The position numbers were made by a program, and so were the translations under genes. The notes below the pieces were generated by a model. It saw only the letters and a list, made by a program, of their open reading frames with translations, ran no database searches and was not told the DNA's origin. From Pomacea canaliculata (lineage: Eukaryota > Mollusca > Gastropoda > Architaenioglossa > Ampullariidae), in the NCBI RefSeq assembly GCF_003073045.1, contig NC_037591.1, forward strand, positions 24,523,319 to 24,587,318: a stretch of DNA of 64,000 bases, read 5' to 3'. Below, piece by piece: positions 11,396 to 21,990 of the stretch (its first letter is position 1; every line of letters begins with the position of its first letter).

Positions 11396-12180
11396 ACGTG
11401 AGCAACGAAGCCAACCGCTCCTCAGTGAACAGATAAACACACACATAGGGGCTGTACAAAATATATGTTTATTAGAAAGTCACAAAGAAATTAAAACGAA
11501 AAAGAAAAGAAAAAAAGCGCCAATGAACAGCATTGACAAACATACAAACAAATATCCTTATAAAATAAACAAACCGAATCATCCGGTACTACCACACAAA
11601 GACTCGACTACACACAACAAAAGATAGCCTCATCTCAGACCACTGCCAAGAGCAACACGGTGCTAGACAAAACCACCGCCGTCCATCCTCCCCTTTCCCC
11701 AACTTCAGAATGGTCAGCAGCTCACAGCAGTCTGGTGTAAGTATAGTCTGTCCTCAGCTGACAGTTCGCTGACGATCCCACGAGTGGACGACGAGATACA
11801 GGTTGATAGGATCCGTCACATGCACCAAGCTAGGGACCACACCAAGTAACATCCTCAGCACTCCAGTATCTCTCCGTACCTCAGCTCTTCTTAATGTCAA
11901 ATCCCTACAATATCTACTCACGGTATAACTTTCGAGTGAATAAAAACTTCCATCTCTCCCACACTTCTAGATTCCTCATCCTTATTACTCTGCAAGACCA
12001 GCAATACTGACCCTGCCAGGTGTGCAACCATCCAATCTCCCACAGTCCTACATCTCACTACAAAGCGGATCTTTTACTTACTTACTAGTCTCCCCCGACA
12101 CCCAGCCCTCTCCCCCACATAGAACAGATAACACTAACCTCCTGGCCCTCGCACCTCCACCACCCCTGCAGCAAGCGACA
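11301..12180. repeat. Dispersed repeat R1, copy A
   Basis: Starts TGTCGCGTAACGTGATGGG and ends GCAAGCGACACGTGAC, inverse-related termini like those at 1015/1572. Positions 11395-11815 align with 14820-15118 plus 15614-15662. Shared runs include CTCAGTGAACAGATAAACAC, GGGGCTGTACAAAATATATG, AGCGCCAATGAA and GACGACGAGATACAGGTTG. The part after about 11830 is absent from copy B. No protein is encoded that I recognise. Confidence 0.55.
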
Positions 12181-12586
12181 CGTGACAAAACCCATCTCAT
12201 TGTTTATGCATGTTTATGTGTTTTTCGATTGATGATCATGTAACAATATTTCACCACACTTTCAACGGGTCGTTGACCCATCAAATAAACAGTCCAGTTC
12301 ATTTCACTCACTAATCACTATTTTACAGTCTTCGTAAAACTTTGCACAATATTTTGAAAGAGATGAGCATCACACCACTCCATCTAATCATCGGTTATGA
12401 GACTAACATATTAGTGTAAAAAGTACTTATAACCAATGCAATCTGCCAGTACAAAATGACATATTCTGTGACAAAATACATTCACTCATTTATTTGTCAA
12501 TGTTGACAATACAGCTCGACTGTCTAATCAAATACACACTAACTCAAAATGTGAGTTCTGATGCAGGTACAGAACATGTGTATCAG

Positions 12587-12642
12587 TCTGCCAGTGCCAG
12601 TAATAAGAGATACTGTAAAAATATTTTTTAATCCCCCAAATA
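12587..12642. repeat. 56-bp perfect direct repeat, left copy
   Basis: Identical to 13325-13380 over all 56 bases (begins TCTGCCAGTGCC, ends CCCCCAAATA). The two copies are 738 bp apart and bracket 12643-13324. The right copy's tail is native, since the paralogous locus at 15663-15695 has a related sequence without the bracketed DNA. Confidence 0.85.
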
Positions 12643-13324
12643 AACTCTTTCATGACGGAAGAGCTAGAGGCAGTTTTACACACCGGTACGCACGAATTTT
12701 AAGGATTTTCAAAAATTTATAAAAAAATAACTAAAAGAGCTAGAAGAATAATTCAAATTGATAATGATAGATCAAAATGTGTAAAATTTTTACAATCCTA
12801 CCTGAAACTTGCTTGAGAGCTCACTTTTATTATTGTAATCCATACAGAATCGGGTAGATGAAGTAGAAATTTTTTTTCTACACGTGCTTACACAAGTTGT
12901 CACCGTACACGAAGTCCAACAAGAAGATGACTTATAGGAACACATTTTGATCTTTGAAAACCAAAAAGAAATGCACACACATTGTTCTTGTCCATAGAAA
13001 GTCACAAATGATGCCAGATTTTTGAAAATCCGAGGAACTAGCCGCATATTTATCGTACATCGTCTCGCCATTTTTTTTTCAAGGGGAAAAGAAAGGTTAC
13101 TCTGGAAAATTGACGATAGTTAAGTCAAGACAGAGTACCCTCCCTTTACAAGGGAAATAACTGCGTTCAGAAATGCACAAGCTATCGTAACTAAGCGATT
13201 TCTTTACCAAAAAAAGCGCTGTAAACGCCAAAAAAATTTAAAAAACCCTTCGGTCCTGTACGCCCGTCCAGCGGAAGTGGACTACGCGCGGTTTCGGGCA
13301 TGAGAGCCCGAAGAGGCGGCAAAT
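12643..13324. other. Segment bracketed by 56-bp direct repeats
   Basis: About 680 bp between two perfect 56-bp repeats. A minus-strand ORF (13071-12790, 93 codons, cysteine-rich) has a donor-like CAG|GTAGG after its 88th codon or so (12800), so it could be an isolated exon or chance. The GC-rich block 13250-13325 contains an inverted CGGGCAT...AGCCCG pair. No known element was recognised. Confidence 0.35.
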
Positions 13325-13380
13325 TCTGCCAGTGCCAGTAATAAGAGATACTGTAAAAATATTTTTTAATCCCCCAAATA
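13325..13380. repeat. 56-bp perfect direct repeat, right copy
   Basis: Second copy of the 56-bp repeat at 12587-12642, followed by the locally duplicated block 13382-13818. Confidence 0.85.
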
Positions 13381-13381
13381 T

Positions 13382-13818
13382 TAATGTAATTACTACGATA
13401 ACATCATCTATCACTAGTTTCATTCATCACAAATCCAAGAATCTGATAAGACTTTCATTCTTTCACTGCTGGTTAAAAAGACAAAAGCAAAGTAGACACC
13501 TGCAGATATAATGTGACCTGGTGACAGTGCATTTGCCACAATCTAAAATATATCTCTGGGATTATTTTATTCACATTTTAAACATTGACAGGGTACAAAG
13601 CTCGTTATAGACAAATAACATGAAAGGCAAGTGAATAAACATAACCTAATGTCGACGATGGTGTTTTGCCGTGTTTAGCACAAAGCCGCTACAACACAGA
13701 CTACAAGTATGTCTGCTTACCATCTCATCAATGTCATCAATGCTAGCATAAAACCACTAACCTTCTCTTGTGTACACTAGCAACCAGAATATACAACCTC
13801 TTATTAGTGTGGATGAAG
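13382..13818. repeat. Local duplication, copy 1
   Basis: Aligns with 15694-16126 throughout. Shared runs include ACTTTCATTCTTTCACTGCTGG, TGACCTGGTGACA, GTCGACGATGGTGTTTTGCC and AGCAACCAGAAT. The homology stops abruptly at 13818, where a TRIM relic begins; in the other copy it stops where the TRIM-B 3' flank begins. Confidence 0.8.
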
Positions 13819-13985
13819 TTTCTTGAGTTCTTGCAGCTCTTCGTGCCGACCTTTTCCTGCCATGTTGAGCGCGGGCTTGCAGCTGGAGAAGTGAGTTGAG
13901 CTCATCCTGTACTCGCTGTGTATCAGCGGCCAGGTCTTTGTCCAAATCATCGGAAGCTTTGTGGTCTTTTATCTTGCTGCTCATA
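13819..13985 (-). pseudogene. Scrambled TRIM coiled-coil relic
   Basis: On the minus strand this reads KASDDLDKDLAADTQRVQDE and on through QLQARAQ, matching the coiled coil of TRIM-C and TRIM-F (for example GLEKDLGTVTKRVQEELNSL). It continues, in another frame, into MAGKGRHEELQELKK, which matches the beginning of the second coding exon (MAGKHRDQALKELQE). The order is reversed relative to the gene, so it is a rearranged fragment and not an exon. It carries CAG where TRIM-C has a premature TAG. Confidence 0.65.
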
Positions 13986-14556
13986 CAAAGACTGAAAGCT
14001 AGCTTGGTACAAAAGTGGAAAGACAAAATACGGTCGAGCGATAGGTACTTAACTTACAGACACTTGAAAAAGTTCGAACAAGAAAAACACCTCTGAGTAA
14101 TAACTGTAAAATGTTCAGAAATAGTCTTATACTCTTTAGACTAGGAATTAGTGAAGTAAACATCAATAGATATTCAAACACATCCAACAAAAACAATTAT
14201 TTTTGCCAATACAGAACGGACGATGAAGAACATTTTCTGTTAGTGTCCAACCTATGTTGACATCAGGGCAGGTATCTTACACCTGACATACACCTGGTCC
14301 CAGCAGATGACTTTGCTGTGTTGCTGTATTTGGAGGAAACGAAGGCAGTAGTGGTAATAGTAGTAATAATAATGTGAACTTATAACGCGCAGCACCACGA
14401 GATAGATCACACTTTCTGCGCAGACAAATAATGATGAACGAAACAAAAAATGTTGTGGTGTATATTTTCTGTGCATTAATTAAGTAGGCGCAGTGAGCCA
14501 ACAAAATAAACTTTAATAAACTGTACCTGACGCGTAACGCGATCGTGGGTTGTGGA

Positions 14557-14592
14557 ACCAGAGAGCTTAGATATATATCTAAGCTCTCTGGT
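14557..14592. repeat. 36-bp perfect palindrome
   Basis: ACCAGAGAGCTTAGATAT followed directly by its reverse complement. It is flanked by direct TGGAAC repeats (14553-14558 and 14592-14597). The paralogous sequence at 11301-11335 has no palindrome and one GCAGAAC-like copy, so the palindrome was inserted. Confidence 0.85.
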
Positions 14593-14611
14593 GGAACTTT
14601 CTCTCACAGAC

Positions 14612-14808
14612 ACACTTACAGTCACACACTCACAATCACACACTCACAGTCACACACTCACAGTCACACACTCACAATCACACACTCACAGTCACACACT
14701 CACAGTCACACACTCACAGTCACACATTGACAGTCACACACTCACAATCACACACTCACAGTCACACACTCACAGTCACACACTCACAGTCACACACTCA
14801 CAGTCACA
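14612..14808. repeat. 14-bp minisatellite (about 14 copies)
   Basis: Tandem units CACAGTCACACACT and the variant CACAATCACACACT. In copy A of this repeat the same site holds only two or three units. The Ser/His/Thr-repeat ORFs over it are artefacts of the 14-bp period. Confidence 0.9.
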
Positions 14809-15117
14809 CACGACCAGCACTCACTTGTCCGATGTGAGCAGCGAAGCCAATAGCTCCTCAGTGAACAGATAAACACACACACGTAGGGGCTGTACAAAAT
14901 ATATGTTTATTAGCGGTCACTAGATGCGACCGACCAACTGTAAAAGAGGAAAGAAAGAGAAATTAAAGAAAACGAAAAAGATACGAAAAAAAAGCGCCAA
15001 TGAATAGCATTGACTAATATGCAAACAAATATCCCCACAAAATAAAAACAAAACGAATCACTCGGTATATTCGCATGGTCAGCAGCCCACAGCAGTCTGG
15101 CGGAAGAGCAGTCCGTC

Positions 15118-15613
15118 CTCGCGACGACTTGCGATTTAGCTCTCAGCAACAATGACAATGACAATGACAATGACAATGACAATGATCAACTTTATTGGTC
15201 CCAGTGGACAAATTTAAACAAGGGAAGGTGTTCTAGTTGCAGTAAAGTTAAAAATAAAGGTAAAAGTAAAAGTAGAACAAGTTCACTGCAAGGTGCAAGA
15301 TGTACATTAGCACGTGAAAAAGAGGCAAATTATATATATCTGTATACTGTAAAACAAACAACTTGCATCAAGAATAATCATGTAAGTATCTACAACATCA
15401 CAAACACACACAACCATTGACACTTCATCTAAGGTTGAGCAACTGGACCGCAGATGGCACAAACGATTCATGTGTCTGTTACTTTTACATATTGGCATGG
15501 AATAACGTTTACCTGAGCTTAATAATACAAATTATCTCGTTAGTACATGTTCAGGTATACACAAAATGCGTGAAGCTTTTCTAACTGTTTGATCACAAAA
15601 AGAAGCGAAATTC
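15118..15613 (-). mobile_element. 5'-truncated non-LTR retroelement fragment
   Basis: Interrupts repeat R1 copy B between GTCCGTCCT and CAGCTGACAG. On the minus strand it ends GGGACCAATAAAGTTGATC followed by a TCATTG hexanucleotide tract (15147-15185), the usual 3' end of CR1/L2-group LINEs (an AATAAAGTTG stretch plus microsatellite tail). No conserved coding motif remains in the rest. Confidence 0.6.
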
Positions 15614-15693
15614 CAGCTGACAGTTCGCTGACGATCACACGATTGGACGACGAGATACAGGTTGCTGTAAAAGATTTCTTTTCCAAAAAATCA

Positions 15694-16126
15694 TTAATGT
15701 AATTAATACGATAACTTCATCTATCACTAGTTTCATACATCACAAATCCAACAATCTTATAAGACTTTCATTCTTTCACTGCTGGTTAAAATAAACAAAA
15801 GCTAAGCTGAGACCTGCAACGCAACGCTGACATGATGTGACCTGGTGACACTGAGTTTTCTAACAATCTAAAAACTATCTCTGAGATTATTTTATTCACG
15901 TGTTAAACATTGACAGGTACAAAGTTCGTTATAGACAGATAACATGGAAGGCAAGTGAATGTAGCACAGCCTAATGTCGACGATGGTGTTTTGCCGTGTT
16001 TAGAACAAAGAGGGCAGAACGCAAACTCCAGTTCCGTTCATCATGTGGCTCCTGTCATCAATGCTAGCAACCTTCTCTTGAGTACACTAGCAACCAGAAT
16101 GTACAACCTCTTACTAGTGTAGATGA
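15694..16126. repeat. Local duplication, copy 2
   Basis: Second copy of 13382-13818, with scattered substitutions and a few indels; it abuts the TRIM-B 3' flank. Confidence 0.8.
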
Positions 16127-16240
16127 AGGAAAAAACAGCAACTGGTTAAACACAACTGTTTAAGAAAATGTGTAAAACAAATCTTTTCCCACAGCAGAAG
16201 CTGATTTGAAATTAAATTTGTAACTGTGATACACCTTCTA

Positions 16241-18494
16241 CTATTCATAATAAGAAGCGGGAAAGGAACATTGTAGAAACAAGCCATCGCCACACCCAAT
16301 GAGCAGGTCATTGTAAACATCAACATTTAAAGCTGTTGGCCGCACTATGTTGCCTGGCAGGTACGTGACAAATGTGATCTCATTGTCATCTACCTTTGTA
16401 ACGTGTACACAGTCGTTCAACCAATCAGAAATCAACAACTTTTTGCCCCAAAAGCAGACGTCTGTTGGGAAAAACGGTTGTACTGGTGGTGTGTAGGTGG
16501 CTACAGGTTTGTTAGATTTATTGGAATAAACACGTACAACACGACGGGACCTTTCTTTGCACGTGTTTTCCTCATCTTTCCTACATGATTCATCATTTGA
16601 AGTTTCATCTTTATCTTCGTCCACCACAGCAAACAACATCCCGTCTTTGTGAGCATCAAAGTTATGTATCTTGTTTACTTGTGGTTGGATTAAAGGAGAA
16701 CCGAAACACCATGTCTCCTTCTCGTCTGTTTGTTCTAACTGAACTGAACTTATAAAACACTCACCTGTCGTACAGTTCTGATTTATACAATACATGCCGG
16801 CATCCTTTGAAGCAAGAGTTCTCTTTTCTTGTCCTTCCCATTCCAATATGTGATCTATACGTGTGATGGGTGATACTCTTTTTCCGTACTCAACAACACC
16901 ACTTCGACTGAAAGACCTGAAAATCACTGACCTCTCTTTAGAGAAGTCACCTCCCGTTCCCCCATAAAATACCTCGATACTTTCATCCCTCTTTTGCCGC
17001 AAAGCGTGCACCTCACAACATTCTTTATCTCCGCATCTAACATGTGGAATAAAACTGTAACTATTCTCAATCTGTTTTGTCAGCTTCACTGGCAATCCTA
17101 TGTACATCTTGACGCAGTTTTCAATGTCGTTAGTGAAATCGCCATGGAGTCCAGGAAGATAATATACAGTAGGCCAACCAGCCCTTAGTTCTGTCAACCG
17201 CTCGGCGCTTCCTTCTCCCCGTGTTATCTCTTTCTCCACCTCCAGGACCTCCATGTCACAGGCTGACCTTAGCGCGTTTACAGCTCGTTCCTTAAGTTTG
17301 AGAAGGAAGTTCGTCTCGTCTGTGACTGGCTGTGTCATGGCGGTAAACTCTCTCCTCAGACTCTCTGACATTTCCTGAAGATTTCTCATCGCCTGGTCAC
17401 GATATCTTGCTGCCATAGCCACAATGGCGTCATGCCGGACTTGAATCTGACAGAAAACAACTTCATCGTTAAACTTGTTTTGGTGTTTGAAATGTTTCCT
17501 CTACCCTAAACGGTCAATATGTTTGTATACTAAATGTATTTCTGTGGTTGGATGGTGAGGATTTACTGCTTCTACTTCTGTGGAGACAGCGTTTTGATGG
17601 AGGGGGAAGGTCCCATCTACTCTTTCTTATGTTGCTTTATCTTTCCAAACCTTTTGTGAGGTTAGATATACATTCCCTCGACTGGGAGAAGTCTGCCCTA
17701 CACAGGTATCGAACCAACGCACCTCCGGGTCCGTACACGACTGTTCTAAACACTTGACTATTTTCTTTTTTGAAATCCTCGAAAAACTGTGAAAAGCACT
17801 GTGCACGGATTTATTATTTTATCCATAAAATAAATAACGAAGGGTCTTAATGTTATATATTGAGACCTTAGAGAAAAGACATGCAAACACTGATTTAAAC
17901 AACACAAACAACAGATGGTCATGCACACATCGAGATACACAAAAAGATTTCGTATTTTGTCATATATCTGTGACTTACCTGATTGGATAGTGCAACTTTT
18001 TTTTCTTCTAAGTACTTCTTGTGTTTTTCATAAAAGCGTTTTTGCCGTTTAAAATTACCAATTGAAGTGTCAAGATGAACCACTTCATGTTCAATCGTTT
18101 GTTTACAGCGAGCGGCGGCGTCTGCCAGATCTTCAGTAACGTGTCCCTCGTGTTTGGTCAGCTTACACCTGGTACATATGGCTTGGTGACACTGTGTACA
18201 ATACAATACAAGACGCTTCTTTGTGTGGACAGAACACATGGATTGTCTTTTCTCACTACGTGCCTCCTCCAGAGCTTCCTCCGTGAAGTAGAAGTTGACT
18301 TGTAGAGCACGCACACCACCTCGCGGTATCCTAGCAGGAGCTCTACAGGTAGGACACGGGATGGTGTCTCCATGAATATTTGCCAACTGCTCAAGACACG
18401 GTAGACAGAAGGTGTGATGACAGGGCAGAAATCTCGGTGATGTGTAAATTTCTGTGCAGACTGCACACGTCATGTTATCTTGCGTAGCAGCCAT
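16241..18494 (-). CDS. TRIM-B: RING/B-box/coiled-coil/NHL-like E3 ubiquitin ligase
   Basis: Coding exons 18494-17979 and 17446-16241 give 573 residues; the phase-0 intron is 532 bp. RING ligands C10, C13, C25, H27, C30, C33, C47, C50 and B-box ligands C87, H90, C99, C102, C107, C110, H115, H118 are all present. Exon 2 starts IQVRHDAIVAMAARYRDQ and carries the coiled coil, then the beta-rich domain with DVCFWGKKLLISDW and IVRPTALNVD. It is closest to TRIM-A and TRIM-D. Its last residues after GCGDG (LFLQCSFPASYYE) do not match the W-[IV]-x-[RK] ending of the paralogues, so the C-terminal tail has been replaced or frameshifted. A conserved splice acceptor lies before the 5' UTR at 18564/18565. 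Confidence 0.87.
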
Positions 18495-18564
18495 GTTTGA
18501 TGAGTAATTTTTATTTTTCAATGTTTAATAAGGTAAAACCTCCTACTTCATTCTCAAACAGTCC

Positions 18565-19019
18565 CTGAAATAAAATCATTGCAATAGAAGTGTTGTAAAA
18601 ATGTTATACGGGAAATTTGAGGAATTGACTCAAAGAAATAGTTTGAGAGTTAATCTAATTTGACTTTTTTTCAAGCGTATCTGTGATCAAAGTAACTTTT
18701 TATTATACTGTTACCATTAGTAGTAGTAGCAGCAGTAGTAGTAGTTATTGCTCTTGTGTAACAGTTTTATGTTCATTTTGTTGTACAATCATTCAAACTT
18801 TTTATGATGAAATGTTTTTTGTTATGTTCTCTATAATCCTCAAACAGGCGAACAAATAAAAATGCCAGTGCTAAATGAACAATTATGAAACAGATAATTT
18901 ACCGTTTAATTAACTAATTACAAGATTATTTTTGCAAGGATGATCATAGTGATGAGGAGGAAAAAGAAAGAAAAAGGGGGAACAGACTAAATACGCATTT
19001 TAGTCTGATCAAATAAACC
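18565..19019. other. TRIM-B upstream flank
   Basis: Homologous to 4834-5270, the TRIM-A flank. Includes a short TAG/CAG triplet tract at about 18718-18745. It ends where LINE fragments begin; the homology to the TRIM-A flank resumes at about 21030. Confidence 0.5.
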
Positions 19020-19029
19020 ACAAACATTT

Positions 19030-20215
19030 TATCTGGCCTCGACAATGGTGATGTTTCTGCCTGAACTCTAGTGCACCTGTCTGCTGTGTTTGACACCGTG
19101 GACCACTCTCTGTTCCTTCATAGACTACACACCCTCTACGGATTTCTGGACCCTCACTAACGTGGTTCAACTCCTATCTCACTGATAGGTCCAAAACTTT
19201 GTTCGTCGACGGTCTAGCATTTCGCCTGCTCCTCTTTCTTGTGGGATTGTCCAAAGCTCTGCACTCGGTCCCACCTGAGTTCATCGATGACGATAATTAT
19301 GTTTTTGTCTGAAACGTGGCTCAGAGATGGTGGTGATGAGCGTATCTGTGTTGATGTGACCCCAGGTAACTACAGTATACGGACATTCCCCTAGTGCTAG
19401 TCGCGCCATGGTACCTAACATTCCTGTTGAGCTGTGGAGAGCTAAGGCGGAGCTTGGACAACCTGAGAGGTTGTGATGCACGTGTGAGATGACTTGCTAA
19501 ATGCTAGATGCTAAATACTCCCAAGAGTGCAGTCATTCACCTTGTTATTCGGCCTAAGCTTAATTCCTCCCTGCTCATATCAGTACTTGTTGGTCGAGGA
19601 GAGGCCTATTGAGGACCTGCAACTACTGGTTGCAGTCATTGCACCTGCTTTACTGCCTGTGGCCTTCAGAGAGTTTTTGTCCACAAGATTCTTGACATCC
19701 AGGCTAAACTTGATCAACACCCTGTCCATCTCAACCACCAAAGTTCTCATCTGCTCATTTGTTCTGTCTAATCTAGATTACTGCAGCTGTATTCTTGCTG
19801 GCTGTCCACACTACCTCATCCACAAACTTCAGAAAGTCTAGAACTCAGCTGCTTGTCTCGCTTTCCAGACTCGAAAATATGAACATGTCACATCACTTCT
19901 TCACTCTCTTCATTGACTACCAGTGAAAGCTAGAATAGACTACAAGCTCCCAACTCTATGCTATGGATTCTTTGAGGGCTCCTTCCCCCCCTACTTTACT
20001 GAAATCTTGTGGACACTCTTGCCTGAAACCTTCGGTTCTCATCAGACTCCCGCATTCTATCCTCCCATCTACAGACAGTCACATACGGACACCAGACGTC
20101 CTCCCTCTGTGCTGCTAAACAGTGGAACTCTCTTCTACATCACATTTGTCCCTGTCCCTGAACTTCTGTTCTTAACTCCCTGGCAATACTGTCTGTCATG
20201 TTAACCATCACGTGA
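19030..20215 (+). mobile_element. Rearranged CR1/L2-group LINE fragments
   Basis: Three LINE pieces lie out of natural order. About 19040-19290 reads as a reverse-transcriptase palm (SAVFDTVDHSLFLHRLHTLY, typical of AAFDTVDH). About 19295-19400 reads as an APE endonuclease motif (FLSETWLRDGGDE). About 19730-20150 reads as the LINE C-terminus (SNLDYCSCILAGCPHYLIHK, then SLLHSLH.LPVKARIDYKL). Stops and frame changes are frequent. The elements interrupt the duplicated TRIM-B 5' flank. Confidence 0.65.
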
Positions 20216-20269
20216 CGATTTCATCTTACACTGTTTACAGTATCTTCATCCCTTCATACCTTCATCCAT

Positions 20270-20580
20270 TGCTGTGCGTTCTACTCTTGTACCTCATCTT
20301 TATGTTGTTCAGTGTGTCTATATGTACCTCGCTGTCCACTGCTGTTATCTTGTACCTCATCTTTGTGTTGTTCAGTGTGTCTATACTCGAGATGAAGACA
20401 TCAATCATCGCTCGTTAGTCCGTCCAAGCTCGTCAAGGTCATTTATGTCATTAGTCAGGAATCGCTGCTAACCTGACCCTTGATAAACAACTTACATCTG
20501 TCTATCAGTCTGCCTATTTTAGAAAACAAGTCACAGCTGTCTGTCAGTCTGCCTATTATAATAAACAAGCTACAGCTGCC
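20270..20580. repeat. Short tandem duplications
   Basis: 20283-20395 holds two copies (period about 67 bp) of a block containing CTTGTACCTCATCTTTRTG and TTGTTCAGTGTGTCTATA. 20490-20580 holds about two copies (period about 53 bp) of a block containing TGTCAGTCTGCCTATT. Confidence 0.65.
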
Positions 20581-20639
20581 AGTTTGGCTATTATGAACTA
20601 TGCAAGATCAGCGCCATCAGTCACATTCTGTCTACGCGC

Positions 20640-20920
20640 TACCAACATCTTGTCTGTGTGTTTGTTTTATCCAGACCTGATTACTGTAACTCCTTGCTTG
20701 CTGGCTGCCCTGAATACCTTCTTCACAAACTCCAGAAAGTACAGAAGTCTGCTGCGCATCTGGTGCTCAGAGCAGGAAACGGAACCACACCACCCCTCCT
20801 TTGTTTTATACACTGGCTTCCCATCCGTTCTGGCATCTTGTGGAACTTGAGTTATAAGTGACCGCACTTTCTCGGGGCAAGTTTTTATTTGTGAGAACAA
20901 TACCTCCTCCAACACCACTG
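20640..20920 (+). mobile_element. Second CR1/L2-group LINE C-terminal fragment
   Basis: A frame from 20658 reads LSRPDYCNSLLAGCPEYLLH, then KLQKVQKSAAHLVLR and a decayed HWLPI; this is the conserved C-terminal stretch of CR1/L2 LINEs, a different copy from the one just upstream. Confidence 0.65.
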
Positions 20921-21029
20921 CCCACTGTCTTCCCTTCTTCCCAGCTACCGCTTGCTTTTGGGTGATTGTTTCATGAACAAGATCTCAAGAATTTCATCTT
21001 CTTTAGAGTCGATATCAAGGCCTAACAGT

Positions 21030-21990
21030 GTGACAAAATTAAATCTACGTAGATGTGTAGACTTCTTACTCCGGATATTCCCGATTTTATCTTTTAGGTC
21101 GCTAACGGGGGCGGGGGTTGCGAGGTGTTAGAAACCTCATTTTTCTCGGGGCCAGCTTGATGTGAGGGTGGTGTCCATCTCCTCTCCCTAAACTTCCTCA
21201 ACCCTCTATGCCGTCTATGGGGTAAGGTACCCACTAGCAACAGGTGGTCGACTGGGTAAAGTTTGTTGCACTAAATAACTAAGATTGTGGTGCAATACCT
21301 GTCTTATGAGTCCACGCAGATTAGTAGATCCCTCCCCTGGAAATTCGCAACGTTAGTAAACACATTCCGAGCGATGATTTTGAGAGGCACCTTTCCCATA
21401 CTTTCAGTGTGTTCTTACATTGCATAGTGTAAAGTAACAAAACGACAAGCTATAATGATATCTTGTTGTACATCTTGTCGCTATACCAATGAAAGACATG
21501 CTGCTAGAGCAGTATTAGGCAAAAGTATTTATCGCTATGTTGACTTAGACATGTACACATCTAGTCAAGCAAGCGAGCGCTACTTATTTCATCTTGTTGA
21601 CTCTCGTTTACTTTCTCTCTGTAAGTGTTAGTCTACACGTGTCATATCACATGCGAATTTAAAAAATGGCAGGAATACAAATTTTGTGTAAAATCTTACA
21701 AAAATAATATTCTCATATTTAGTACGCATACTAACAATAAAATGTTTATTGCTTGAACTTACCTCTATCAAATGTGAAGAGAGTTTCTAATGTTCTTCCC
21801 CCTTGCCTTGGTGGCTAGTTGACTACCTCCATGAAGATTCGAGGACCTAGTCAGGCGTAGCTAAGTAAATAAAGTCTGGGCAGACTTGTACTCAGGTCGT
21901 TGCTAGGCTCTGCCTTTGTTTCTTCCGGCTTTTCCCTCCAATCATTTCCATTTTATTGTCAGGTCGTCACGGGTTGTGGCTACACGAGCC
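21030..21990. repeat. Remainder of segmental duplication unit 2
   Basis: 21038-21090 matches the block near 5690-5750 and, more weakly, 32790-32830 (shared TCCGGATATT). 21620-21990 matches 7010-7400 in the same orientation, including the end of the orphan ankyrin-like exon. With TRIM-B (16241-18564) this defines a second copy of the unit, interrupted by LINE DNA. Confidence 0.6.

Larger units (their letters stand above)
14530..15662. repeat. Dispersed repeat R1, copy B (interrupted)
   Basis: Homologous to 11301-11815. It contains an expanded 14-bp minisatellite (14612-14808), a palindromic insertion (14557-14592) and a retroelement fragment insertion (about 15118-15613) that copy A lacks. 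The right end joins the duplicated block at 15694. Confidence 0.65.

Noticed and set aside
12587-13380. Direct repeats as ends of a retrovirus-like element
   Set aside because: The repeats are only 56 bp and the interior shows no coding or priming features; the paralogous locus has a diverged native copy.
14612-14808. CRISPR-like regular repeat
   Set aside because: Units are contiguous with no spacers and the genome is eukaryotic.
14545-14872. Long Ser/His/Thr-repeat ORFs
   Set aside because: They follow from the 14-bp minisatellite read in different frames; not a gene.
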